From assembly GCF_000146065.2 (NCBI RefSeq), contig NC_020449.1, forward strand, positions 1,836,654 to 1,900,653: a DNA stretch of 64,000 nt. Direction: 5' to 3'. The notes below the pieces were generated by a model, which saw only the letters and a program-made list of their open reading frames with translations, was not told where the DNA came from and made no database searches. This document shows, piece by piece, positions 1-10,484 of this stretch. The position numbers were made by a program, and so were the translations under genes. The first letter of the stretch is position 1, and each line of letters starts with the position of its first letter. Source of the stretch: Candidatus Cloacimonas acidaminovorans str. Evry. GTDB taxonomy: Bacteria; Cloacimonadota; Cloacimonadia; Cloacimonadales; Cloacimonadaceae.

Positions 1-1
1 G

Positions 2-457
2 CAAGCTCAAGGCGGAAAAATGGATAGCGCTATGCAACAACAAATACAACGCCTGGCAGAAGATCATGAACGCCTCGCAGAAAACCTGAAAAGAGCCCTG
101 CAAAATAATCCGGAAGCACAAAAACAGGGAAATGTCCTGAAACAAATTACAGAAGAAATGGATGCCATAACCAGACAACTGAAAAATAATCAGCTCAATC
201 CCGATATCCTGGAAAGACAGGAAAGAATTATCAGCAAAATGCTGGATGCTCAACGCTCTATCAATAAAAGGGAATTTACGGAAAAACGCAAAGCTGAAAC
301 GGGTGAAGATATGCCCTATAAAGGAAATACGAAAATTGATTTGGAAGCTTTAAGACGCAGCGGACTTTTAGAAGAAGGTTTACGTGCTTATCCTAAAGAA
401 TATCAACAGGTTATAATGCAATATCTGAAAGAGCTGAATGAGGTAATAAATAAATGA
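2..457 (+). CDS. C-terminal fragment of a charged, helical protein (DUF4175-like tail)
   Basis: The reading frame is open to the left edge (codons for QAQGGK precede the first ATG at 20), so this is the end of a longer gene. The visible 150 residues are rich in Q, E, K and R and predict long helices or coiled coil. The ending, a Leu/Arg-rich stretch followed by a YPKEYQQVIMQYLKEL segment, resembles the tail of large DUF4175-type membrane proteins of Bacteroidota-like bacteria, which finish in a similar PLIRRYF-like helix. That assignment rests on the pattern of the tail only. The stop codon overlaps the next start as ATGA, so the two genes are translationally coupled. No catalytic motif is visible. 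Confidence 0.6.
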   Translation, partial: QAQGGKMDSAMQQQIQRLAEDHERLAENLKRALQNNPEAQKQGNVLKQITEEMDAITRQLKNNQLNPDILERQERIISKMLDAQRSINKREFTEKRKAETGEDMPYKGNTKIDLEALRRSGLLEEGLRAYPKEYQQVIMQYLKELNEVINK

Positions 458-2181
458 AAAAGGCAGTTCTCCTAATACTGCTACTAATTGCTTGTGCAAG
501 TGCAATATATGCACAGTATGATGAAAAGCAAATTCTTACCCAGCAGGCAAATCAATTGCTGATGCAACGCCAATATGTTCAGGCGGAACAGCTCTTTTTA
601 CGCATCCTGGATAAATACCCTAACGACACAAATTCCATCAATCAGCTGATGAATATATATTTTACTCTGTCCCAAACAGATAAGGCAGAAGCAACCTTAA
701 CCAAATACCAAAGAACTTTGCCTCCGCAAACTTATAGCGAACTGCTTATTCAGCTGCTAATTATGCAAGCAAAAGTAGAAGAGGCCTGGCAGGAGACAAT
801 GCGCTATTTAAACATCTACGGTCAGGATGAATATAAATACAGACGGTTAGCTTCTTTCTTTGAACGCAAGGCATTTTACGACAAAGTGATAGAGCTTTAT
901 ACAAGAGCAAGAAATCAATTGGGAAAACCGGATTTATTTCGTTTGGAAATGGCTAATACGGCAATGAATTATCATCAATTTGAAAAGGCAATTCGTGAAT
1001 TTATGGCTTATACGGAAAATAATCCGGTCTATATGTTTTATACCAATAATCAGCTGAAAACAATATTACAAGAGGATGCAACCCTTATTTCCGTTGTTTC
1101 TGCTATTGCGGACAGCAGTAATAGTTCTGTGCTGAAAGAAATTTATGCCAATGCCTTGCTCAATTTGCAGGATTATAAAACAGCTCTGAATATTTATAAA
1201 CAGTTGGAACCCCAAAAAATGTGGCGTTTTGCCGAAGAACAAACAGCTGCAGGTAACGATAGCATTGCTTTTGAGGCATACAGCTACCTGGAAACAGGAG
1301 AAACGGATATGGTTAAAAAGATGGATTTGCGTTACCGCTTAGCTGAAATAAAATATCAGCAAAGGGACTATCCTGCTACTGAACAAATAATTATGGAATC
1401 GCTATCTCTGCCTTTCTGGAAGGATAGAAATCTCTATTATCGCAGTTCTGTGGGAGTTAAATTACGCAAATTGATGGCAGAAATAAAATTGGCTAAAAAT
1501 GAACCTGTTGATAGCGCTTTGGTTTGGTTGAATGAAGCCAAGAAATTTAGTCGTAACAACTTGGAATCGCAGGAAATGGATTTGGAAATTGCCCGCTTGT
1601 ATATATTGAATGGAGATAAAACTAAAGCCCAAAACCTCTTGAAAACCATCAATCATAATAACCTGATGGAAAAAAGGGATTACCTGAACTTCTTGAATAC
1701 TCTGCTGGAAGGTGAAACTGCCTTAGCGGATACTTTGATGAACGAGTTTATCATTCGCTATCCCGAAAGCCAATATGCCAACGATGCTATCTACCTGATG
1801 ATGTTTACTTTGAATATGGCAGAGCAGGACAAAAAGAGTTTCTATTCCGCTATTCGTTTATTACAACTGAACCGTCAAAGCGGAATTGATACTTTAGCAG
1901 TTATCTTCAGTCACAATCAAGATGAGGAAGTTCTTTTACTGGCAATTGAATGGGCTATTGCTTTCGGCAATGACTCCAAAGCAAAAGAGTTACTGCAATA
2001 TGATTTTCAGGATGAAGTTGCTGCGGATTATGCCGCTTTATTACGACTGTTAATGGTTTCGGATAAAGCGGAAGAACAACGACTGGCAAGGGAATTTTTG
2101 AAAAACAAACCCAACAGTATTTTTTCACCTGATTTTAGGCAAAAAATAAGTCGTTGGTCAGCTTCTCGGCCAAATTTATAG
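454..2181 (+). CDS. Secreted tetratricopeptide-repeat protein
   Basis: 575 residues. A signal peptide is clear: basic MKK, a hydrophobic stretch, and an Ala-rich cleavage region near residues 18-21 (IYAQ). The rest is helical repeats of TPR type, for example the N-terminal unit around residues 25-100 (AEQLFLRILDKYPNDTNSIN) and units near 135-200, 225-260 and 360-400. It is probably a periplasmic or outer-membrane-associated scaffold. It overlaps the upstream coiled-coil gene by 4 bp and is followed by guaB after 20 bp. No enzymatic motif is seen. Similar TPR proteins sit next to DUF4175-type genes in Bacteroidota, but the exact partner cannot be told from sequence alone. Confidence 0.75.
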   Translation: MKKAVLLILLLIACASAIYAQYDEKQILTQQANQLLMQRQYVQAEQLFLRILDKYPNDTNSINQLMNIYFTLSQTDKAEATLTKYQRTLPPQTYSELLIQLLIMQAKVEEAWQETMRYLNIYGQDEYKYRRLASFFERKAFYDKVIELYTRARNQLGKPDLFRLEMANTAMNYHQFEKAIREFMAYTENNPVYMFYTNNQLKTILQEDATLISVVSAIADSSNSSVLKEIYANALLNLQDYKTALNIYKQLEPQKMWRFAEEQTAAGNDSIAFEAYSYLETGETDMVKKMDLRYRLAEIKYQQRDYPATEQIIMESLSLPFWKDRNLYYRSSVGVKLRKLMAEIKLAKNEPVDSALVWLNEAKKFSRNNLESQEMDLEIARLYILNGDKTKAQNLLKTINHNNLMEKRDYLNFLNTLLEGETALADTLMNEFIIRYPESQYANDAIYLMMFTLNMAEQDKKSFYSAIRLLQLNRQSGIDTLAVIFSHNQDEEVLLLAIEWAIAFGNDSKAKELLQYDFQDEVAADYAALLRLLMVSDKAEEQRLAREFLKNKPNSIFSPDFRQKISRWSASRPNL

Positions 2182-2198
2182 TTCTTAACGGGAGATAA

Positions 2199-4554
<2,356 letters not shown>

Positions 4555-4562
4555 AAAAGGTG

Positions 4563-4684
4563 AACGGTGTAAGGTGAATGGTGAACAGTGAAAAAAAAGA
4601 ATTGAAAATTGAGAATTATAAATAATAATCTGCGAAATCTGCGAAATCTGCGTGAACTAAAATTTTTATCTGTGAAATCTGTGA
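4563..4684. repeat. Short degenerate tandem repeats (GGTGAA and AATCTGCG/AATCTGTG words)
   Basis: The 148 bp between the Xer gene and the lipoprotein gene are built from short repeated words: GTGAACGGTG, AGGTGAATGGTGAAC around 4560-4590, then AATCTGCG three times at 4628-4652 and two AATCTGTG-like words at 4668-4684. The same AATCTGTG words recur near 6646-6664, 19262-19280 and 41931-41941, always between genes. An AAGGAG ribosome binding site (4692-4697) for the next gene follows. No TPP-riboswitch-like sequence was found here. Confidence 0.6.
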
Positions 4685-4702
4685 GAAAAAAAAGGAGCAT
4701 AA

Positions 4703-5710
4703 ATGAAAAACCGGGTTAATCTGTTCAATTTATTTTGCTATATAATTATAGCCCTTACATTAGTTCTTTGTTTATCATCCTGTAAAACAAAGAGTTCCAA
4801 ACAGGAACAGGCAGGATTACAAAAGGTTTCAGTTACTTTAGATTGGACACCCAATACCAATCATACCGGAATTTATGTAGCTAATGAACTTGGCTATTTT
4901 AAAGAACAGGGTCTGGATGTAGATATTCTACAACCGGGACAAAATGTAACAGATCAAATAGTAGCAACTGGAAAAAGTGAATTTGGTGTAAGCTATCAGG
5001 AAAATGTAATTCGTGCCAGAAGTGAAAATATTCCTCTGGTTTCAATTGCAGCCGTTATTCAGCATAACACTTCCGGTTTTGCCTCTTTGAAAAAAGCGGG
5101 AATAAAAAGTCCTCTTGATTTTGAAGGCAAAAGATACGGTTCCTGGGATTCACCTTCAGAACTGGCTATCCTGAAAGCAACTATGGAAAAATATGGTGCC
5201 GACTTCAATAAAGTAAACGTTATTTCCGGAATTTACGATTTCTTTTCCACTATTGGCAAAGATGCTGATTTTGAGTGGATTTATTATGGCTGGGATGGTG
5301 TGGAAGCAGAAAGAAGAGGTATTGCCCTAAACTATATACCCCTCAAAGAAATAGACCCTGTTTTTGACTATTATACACCTGTAATTATCAGCAGCGAAGA
5401 TTATCTGGCAAAAAATCCCGAGACCGCCAAGAAGTTTATGACAGCCCTCCAAAAAGGTTATGAATATTGTATTGCCAAACCCGATTCCGCTGCCGCTATT
5501 TTGCTGAAAAATGTCCCCGAACTTAATGCCGAACAGGTTAAACGCAGTATGCAATATCTGGCAAAAGAATACCAAAGCGATGCTGAATCTTGGGGAATAC
5601 AAAAGTCGGATGTCTGGAAAAGGTTTTGTGAATGGATGTATCAGCAACGCCTTATTCAGCTTGCAGTTGATCCCAATAAGGCATTTTCTAACGAATATCT
5701 TCCTCAATAA
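4703..5710 (+). CDS. ABC transporter substrate-binding lipoprotein, NMT1/SsuA/ThiY type
   Basis: 335 residues. Lipoprotein signal peptide with lipobox LSSC, lipidated Cys at residue 27, so it is membrane-anchored on the periplasmic side. The mature part begins with the NMT1/THI5-like signature VTLDWTPNTNHTGIYVANE followed by GYFKEQGLDV; this fold binds thiamine-pyrimidine precursors (ThiY), alkanesulfonates (SsuA) or related small molecules. The DWTPNTNHTG form is most like pyrimidine-precursor binders, but the ligand cannot be fixed from sequence. The ATPase gene follows after 5 bp, so the two form a transporter operon. The usual inner-membrane permease gene is absent from both sides. Confidence 0.85.
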   Translation: MKNRVNLFNLFCYIIIALTLVLCLSSCKTKSSKQEQAGLQKVSVTLDWTPNTNHTGIYVANELGYFKEQGLDVDILQPGQNVTDQIVATGKSEFGVSYQENVIRARSENIPLVSIAAVIQHNTSGFASLKKAGIKSPLDFEGKRYGSWDSPSELAILKATMEKYGADFNKVNVISGIYDFFSTIGKDADFEWIYYGWDGVEAERRGIALNYIPLKEIDPVFDYYTPVIISSEDYLAKNPETAKKFMTALQKGYEYCIAKPDSAAAILLKNVPELNAEQVKRSMQYLAKEYQSDAESWGIQKSDVWKRFCEWMYQQRLIQLAVDPNKAFSNEYLPQ

Positions 5711-5715
5711 ATTCT

Positions 5716-6522
5716 ATGCCTAATTGCATTCTGGAAGCGAAGGACATTCGTAAAACATTTCTCTTTAAGGGAGCGCTGGTTGTGGTTTTGGATAAATTAC
5801 AATTCAGCATCCAGGAAGGTCAGTTTGTCAGTATTGTAGGTCCCAGTGGTTGTGGCAAAAGCACTTTCCTGGAACTTTTGGCTGGAATCACTAAACCAGA
5901 TAATGGCAATATTTACCTTGAAGGCAATGAAATTACAGGAAAAACGGGCTTTTTGGGTTATATGCCGCAGGATGATTTGCTTTTTCCCTGGCTAACTACA
6001 ATGCAAAATATTCTATTGCCCGTAAAAGTGCAAGGCAAGGACGAAAAAGAGGCAAAAAAGAAAATTATTGAACTTCTCCCTCTGTTCGGCTTAATGAATT
6101 ATACGGATCATTTACCTTACCAGCTTTCAGGAGGATTAAAACAACGCGTTGCGCTTTTAAGAACCTATATGAGCAGTGCAGAAATCTTACTTTTAGACGA
6201 ACCCCTGGCAAAATTGGATGCTTTAACGCGCAGTCAACTGCAAACCTGGCTGAAAGATATTGTCCATTTACTAAATCTAACCATTATTTTAGTTACCCAT
6301 GATATTGACGAAGCAATTATGCTTTCGGATAGAATTGACCTGATGAGTATAAATCCCGGAACTTTTATGGAAAGCATATATCTGGATAGAAATGCACCCT
6401 TAAGCGCTGAAGAACAGCTAAAACTGAAAACAAAAATACGCAGTAAACTGGTAAACGAAGAAGAAAAAAGTGAAAATGGCAAGAAAATTGGTGAACCGGA
6501 GAAAAGTGATAAAGTGATATAG
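5716..6522 (+). CDS. ABC transporter ATP-binding protein, SsuB/TauB/ThiZ type
   Basis: Energises import of the ligand of the preceding lipoprotein. 268 residues. Walker A GPSGCGKST at 42-50, Q-loop in YMPQDD with the LFPWLT segment typical of the nitrate/sulfonate/taurine subfamily, signature LSGGLKQR near 137, Walker B ILLLDEP near 160, and switch His in LVTHDIDEA. The last 35 residues are a charged Lys/Glu-rich tail without a recognised domain. No clear ribosome binding site precedes the ATG; with a 5-bp gap, coupling to the upstream gene is likely. Repeat DNA begins 18 bp after the stop, and no permease gene follows. Confidence 0.92.
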   Translation: MPNCILEAKDIRKTFLFKGALVVVLDKLQFSIQEGQFVSIVGPSGCGKSTFLELLAGITKPDNGNIYLEGNEITGKTGFLGYMPQDDLLFPWLTTMQNILLPVKVQGKDEKEAKKKIIELLPLFGLMNYTDHLPYQLSGGLKQRVALLRTYMSSAEILLLDEPLAKLDALTRSQLQTWLKDIVHLLNLTIILVTHDIDEAIMLSDRIDLMSINPGTFMESIYLDRNAPLSAEEQLKLKTKIRSKLVNEEEKSENGKKIGEPEKSDKVI

Positions 6523-6817
6523 ATTACAAGTGTGTAACCGAAGGACGCTGTTCTTCCGCTAAGAAAAAAAAGCAGAGCTTGAGCGAGCTCCGGCTACACA
6601 AATCGTGTAATAAGAAATACTCGCAAATCAATAAAATCCGTGCAATCTGTGTAATCTGTGAGAGCCGTCCTTTCTTGTTAGCCATCATCAACCCAACCTA
6701 AAGGATGGATGGAGGATGGGTGGTAATTAGGCAAGCTTAGATGGCTGTGTTGTTTTTAGGTAAATTATGGTAGAGTGCCAAGAGCGAAGGGAAAAAATAT
6801 TATTACTATGATAAAAA

Positions 6818-7037
6818 GTTCCGTAGGAACGACAGGTATTAACAACGGGTTTTAACCCGGTGAAAAGAGAAATATGAAACAACTTATCTCTTTTCCCTGG
6901 AATGAGTTCCGTAGGAACGACAGGTATTAACAACGGGTTTTAACCCGGTGAAGAAGAACATCAGAGAGCCATTATCTCTTTTCCCTAAAAAGAGTTCCGT
7001 AGGAACGACAGGCATTATAGAAGGGTTTTAACCCTGA
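6818..7037 (+). repeat. Array of three 88-bp stem-loop repeat units (copy 1)
   Basis: Units start at 6818, 6906 and 6994, a period of 88 bp. Each begins with GTTCCGTAGGAACGACAGG (hairpin GTTCC/GGAAC) and continues to CGGGTTTTAACCCG (second hairpin); the spacer holds AGAGAGCCATTATCTCT (third hairpin) in most units. The last unit has a variant end, AAGGGTTTTAACCCTGAG, as does the last unit of the second array. Confidence 0.85.
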
Positions 7038-7194
7038 GCTATGAAGATAGACGATATCTTATTTCATTTTTTCCAAATGAGTTTCTAATTAAAGTGGAAG
7101 TTACCAAAGCATTTGTTCTCAACTGCATTTTGGGGGTTATATAGAGTCCACTGTTTTCAAGGTATCTCAGCTTTTTCCAGCTTGAATTGCTGAA

Positions 7195-7252
7195 GCATTG
7201 CTTACCCATTACGGATGGGATTAGCAATGGGTAAGCAATGAGTAAGCAATGC
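7195..7252. repeat. Dispersed palindrome CATTGCTTACCCATT (copy 1)
   Basis: The arm at 7196-7210 pairs perfectly with AATGGGTAAGCAATG at 7226-7240 (15 bp, 15-base loop); a further AGTAAGCAATGC follows. The same element occurs at 19872-19916 and, with one arm mismatch, at 31681-31725. Confidence 0.85.
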
Positions 7253-7474
7253 TATTAAGGAAGAAAATGTAATTATATTGAGATTATAGGAGTTAGGAAA
7301 ATTTAGGGGAAGAAGATAATATTATATCTGTAATTCCATATTTTATATAGTTTTAATATTCATAAACCCTATATTATAAGATAAATCTTATAGAGATAGC
7401 AGTTAGATAACGACGAGTTTTAACCCGGCGCAAGAGGAGAAAAACTACAAAACTATCCTTCTTTTCTGAAAAAA

Positions 7475-7695
7475 GTTCCGTAGGAACGACAGATATTAAC
7501 AACGGGTTTTAACCCGGTGAAGAAGAACATCAGAGAGCCATTATCTCTTTTCCCTAAAAAGAGTTCCGTTGGAACGACAGGTATTAACAACGGGTTTTAA
7601 CCCGGTGAAGAAGAACATCAGAGAGCCATTATCTCTTTACCCTGCAAAGAGTTCCGTAGGAACGACAGATATTATAGAAGGGTTTTAACCCTGAG
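7475..7695 (+). repeat. Array of three 88-bp stem-loop repeat units (copy 2)
   Basis: Units start at 7475, 7563 and 7650. The sequence is nearly that of the array at 6818-7037, including the nearly identical spacer GAACATCAGAGAGCCATTAT and the variant terminal unit. The second unit has GTTCCGTTGGAAC, which keeps the stem. Confidence 0.85.
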
Positions 7696-7958
7696 CAAAA
7701 AAATCAAATTTTGCATTTGGTTTGCTGAATTCTAATTTGCTATAAATAGAATTCATTTATTTTTCAGTGTTCTTATAACTCTTTGGCAAATTGGAAGTTG
7801 CCAACCTATTAGCCCTCAATTGCATTATTCGGTAGAGAAAATTGTCCATCATTTTTCAGAGTTCCGCAAACTCTTTGGCAAATCGGAATTTGTCACCCCC
7901 TTTTAGTTCAATTGCATTATTCGGGTGCAAAATCCTGCAACCTTTAAGTCCCTATTTC

Positions 7959-9248
7959 CTATGTATTAACAATCCTTTGAACCATCCTAACCAATGGCAG
8001 ATCTTCATTATAGGAAGCCACAAACTGCAAGCCGAAAGGAAGACCATTGGCGTCTAAGCCATTGGGAATAGTTAAAGCTGGCAAACCGCAATTCGTCCAG
8101 GGCAAACTCATTAAAGGTGAACCGGTTGACTTTAATCCCGCAGGAGCAGTAGTTGTGGTAGAAGGAGTAATCCAGAGGTCAATTTTTTGTTCTTGCATCA
8201 GATTTATTATTTTTTCTCTAAGTATAATTGTCTGTTGGCGTAAAATTTCCAGTTCCGCGGAACTGATTTGCAATCCTCTGGCATACAATTCCTTAGAGGA
8301 ATCGGAATAAAGTTCCTGATAGCGCTCATATAAACTTTTATGATTTAAGGAAAATTCTGCCGCAATCAGGGCATTATGGCTCGCATTAATAGAGTTTATA
8401 TCGCCAAAAGGATCGCAGGTAACTATTTTGTATCCCTTTTTCTGCAGTTTATCAAGAGCGCTGCAATAATTTTCCTGAACAGAAGAATCCGTCTGTTGTA
8501 AATAACTTCCGTTAACAGCACCCAAAACAGGTCTGTCTGTTATTGTGGCAGAAACGGACAGATGCAAAAGAGGCAGTAAAAAAGCAAGGTCTGCTACTTG
8601 TTTTGTGATGAAACCGAGATGATCAACCGTTTGAGAAAAAGGAAAAACCCCTTGCAGAGAAAACAAACCATAACTAGGTTTTAAACCTGTAACTCCACAG
8701 TAAGAAGCAGGCCTGATAATAGAGCCAATGGTCTGAGTTCCCAAAGCTAAAAGACAATATCCTGCAGATACAGCTGCCGCTGATCCACTGGAAGAACCAC
8801 CCGGAGTATGATTCGGATTATAGGGATTTTTTGTCTTTGCCGGCTGAAAATAGGCAAATTCAGTGCAGGTGGTTTTCCCTAAAATTAGTGCTCCCAAATT
8901 TTTTAAGCGGGTAACAATTTCCGCTTCTTTGCCGGAAAAAACCTCTGGAGGAAGTTTTGAACCCGCACGCGTAGATAAACCATCCACATTAAACAAATCT
9001 TTAACGCCAATTAAAACCCCAAAAAAAGGTGGACGCAATTCCGGTTGAGGAAAACGGGATAACAGTTCTTCAGCTTGTTTCAGTAAGCGTTCTTGCCTGT
9101 TTTCTTCAGGTTCCAGAGCACATAAAACGGGTTCCTTTTTCTCAATATCGGTAAGGGTCTGAATAAGATAATCCTGCAACGGAAGTTTTCCCTGCCGTAA
9201 AGCAAAAGAAAGTTCTTTCAGGTTATCGGGAAAAATAGCGGAATTCAT
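7959..9248 (-). CDS. Amidase-signature family hydrolase
   Basis: 429 residues, usual for the family. The Ser-cisSer-Lys triad is visible: Lys83 in GVKDLF, the Ser run in TPGGSSSGSAAAV (152-156), and Ser176 in GTQTIGSIIRPA. The common GTDTGGSIRIPA motif is altered to TIGSIIRP but keeps the Ser. It hydrolyses a C-N amide bond in the cytoplasm; the family includes GatA, allophanate hydrolase, ureidomalonase and aliphatic amidases. There is no GatB or GatC nearby, so a tRNA amidotransferase role is unlikely. It is the last gene of the nine-gene operon, 45 bp after the CoA-transferase, and probably removes an amide or ureido nitrogen from the operon's intermediate. Confidence 0.9.
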   Translation of the reverse strand: MNSAIFPDNLKELSFALRQGKLPLQDYLIQTLTDIEKKEPVLCALEPEENRQERLLKQAEELLSRFPQPELRPPFFGVLIGVKDLFNVDGLSTRAGSKLPPEVFSGKEAEIVTRLKNLGALILGKTTCTEFAYFQPAKTKNPYNPNHTPGGSSSGSAAAVSAGYCLLALGTQTIGSIIRPASYCGVTGLKPSYGLFSLQGVFPFSQTVDHLGFITKQVADLAFLLPLLHLSVSATITDRPVLGAVNGSYLQQTDSSVQENYCSALDKLQKKGYKIVTCDPFGDINSINASHNALIAAEFSLNHKSLYERYQELYSDSSKELYARGLQISSAELEILRQQTIILREKIINLMQEQKIDLWITPSTTTTAPAGLKSTGSPLMSLPWTNCGLPALTIPNGLDANGLPFGLQFVASYNEDLPLVRMVQRIVNT

Positions 9249-9293
9249 CTAATATCCTTCCGGATTTTAAGGAAACATAAGGGAATATTGATG

Positions 9294-10484
9294 TTAAATC
9301 ACTCCCGCCTTTTGCAATTCGGCTAAGTCCTCTTCACTTAAGCCAAGTCGTTCACAATAAATCTCTTTATTGTGCGCTCCTATTTCCGGAGCGGGCTCAT
9401 GCACTGCTGAATCTGGAAAAGAACTCATTTTTATAGGATTTCCGGCAATTTTTACAGTGCCCGCTATAGGGTCATTAACTTCCACAAACATATTACGAGC
9501 AAGCAATTGAGGGTCTTGCATAACGGATTCAATGTTGTTGATAGAAGAACAGGGAATTCCGGATTTTTCCATTATTTCCAGCCACCAGGAAGCAGGTTTC
9601 GCCGTAAAAATAGGTTCTAAAATGGCATTTAAGGCATCTATATTTTCCGTGCGTAAGCGATTGTTACAAAAACGCTTATCCGATATTAATTCCGGAATTT
9701 CCAGAGCTTTGCAAAAGGTATCCCAAAGGTTATCATTCCCCACGGCAATCACAAAATAATTATCCCTTGCCTTATATGCCTGGAATGGAGATATTGTAGG
9801 ATGACGATTGCCAAGAGGTTTGGGTGAAATCCCTTCTGCCTGATAACGCACTAAAGCATTTTCCAGAATAGCTATTTGACCATCCAACATAGCAACATCA
9901 ATTTTTTGTCCCAAACCTGTTTTTGTGCGTTGGTACAAAGCAGAATTAATCCCGATGGCAGTGAAAAGCGATGCAGTTATATCTCCAAGAGACATTCCTA
10001 CGCGTGTAGGAGCCATATTTTGCCAACCTGTAATACTCATAATACCACCCCTGGCTTGAACTAAAATATCGTAGGCAGGTTTTTGGGAATCAGGTCCGCT
10101 ATGCCCGAAACCGGAAACGGCAGCATAAATCAATTGTGGATATTTTTCCTTTAATAACTCATATCCCAGGTTAAATTTTTCCATCGTGCCAGGGCGGAAA
10201 TTTTCTACCAAAACATCACAATGTTCTATCAGCTTTAAAAACAATTCTCTCCCCTGCGGTTTTTTCAGGTTTAACGAGATACTTTTCTTCCCGTGGTTGA
10301 TACTGAGAAAATAGAGAGAACGATTGTGCAGAAAAGGACCATAAGCTCTGGAGTCATCGCCTTTTTCAGGATGTTCCACCTTGATTATTTCTGCGCCCAA
10401 ATCGCTTAAAATCATTGTACAAAAAGGACCTGCCAGAACACGACTAAGGTCAAGAACTACAACATCTTGAAGCGGTTTATTCAT
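9294..10484 (-). CDS. Family III CoA-transferase (CaiB/BaiF/Frc type)
   Basis: 396 residues from the ATG at 10484. This start overlaps the preceding TGA as ATGA and has AAAAGG upstream; an ATG 24 bp earlier lies inside the upstream gene and is less likely. The family moves CoA between carboxylic acids through an aspartyl-CoA anhydride. The N-terminal LDLSRVLAGPFCTMILSDLG, IKVEHPEKGDDSR and VENFRPGTMEKFNLGYE segments are typical, as is the catalytic Asp in SLGDITAS. Known members act on oxalate, carnitine, bile acids, mesaconate and succinate; the acid used here is unknown. In this operon it would activate the carbon skeleton left after nitrogen removal. Confidence 0.92.
   Translation of the reverse strand: MNKPLQDVVVLDLSRVLAGPFCTMILSDLGAEIIKVEHPEKGDDSRAYGPFLHNRSLYFLSINHGKKSISLNLKKPQGRELFLKLIEHCDVLVENFRPGTMEKFNLGYELLKEKYPQLIYAAVSGFGHSGPDSQKPAYDILVQARGGIMSITGWQNMAPTRVGMSLGDITASLFTAIGINSALYQRTKTGLGQKIDVAMLDGQIAILENALVRYQAEGISPKPLGNRHPTISPFQAYKARDNYFVIAVGNDNLWDTFCKALEIPELISDKRFCNNRLRTENIDALNAILEPIFTAKPASWWLEIMEKSGIPCSSINNIESVMQDPQLLARNMFVEVNDPIAGTVKIAGNPIKMSSFPDSAVHEPAPEIGAHNKEIYCERLGLSEEDLAELQKAGVI

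Larger units (their letters stand above)
6541..7575 (+). repeat. Left copy of an approximately 1-kb mosaic direct repeat
   Basis: By eye this stretch matches 19163-20255 in the same order and orientation. Shared blocks include GCTCCGGCTACACAAATC, AATACTCGCAAATCAATAAA, GAGAGCCGTCCTTTCTTGTT, GGTATCTCAGCTTTTTCCAG, the CATTGCTTACCCATT palindrome, and AAACCCTATATTATAAGATA. The middle differs in the number of 88-bp units. The two copies start about 12.6 kb apart and enclose the catabolic operon. Confidence 0.8.
6523..7958. other. 1.4-kb gene-free region made of mosaic repeats (left side of the catabolic operon)
   Basis: No credible gene. From left to right it holds a block shared with 19.16-19.44 kb, two three-unit arrays of an 88-bp repeat, a long palindrome, an AT-rich stretch shared with 19.93-20.08 kb, and two copies of a 90-bp spaced word (CTTTGGCAAAT) near 7780 and 7870 followed by TTCAATTGCATTATTCGG-like sequence. 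Short open frames here fall within the repeats and have no ribosome binding sites. Confidence 0.8.

Noticed and set aside
4555-4702. TPP riboswitch before the NMT1-type lipoprotein gene
   Set aside because: No CTGAGA or ACCTGAT-GATAATGCCAG-like core was found; the space is filled by short tandem words.
6727-7227. Short minus-strand open frames in the repeat region
   Set aside because: They read through the GTTCC/CGGGTTTTAACCCG repeat units (giving GLKPVVNTCRSYGT-like text) or the palindrome, have no ribosome binding site and no family.
6818-7695. A CRISPR array (regular 88-bp period)
   Set aside because: The segments between repeats are also conserved from unit to unit, there are only three units per array, the units contain several palindromes, and no cas gene is near.
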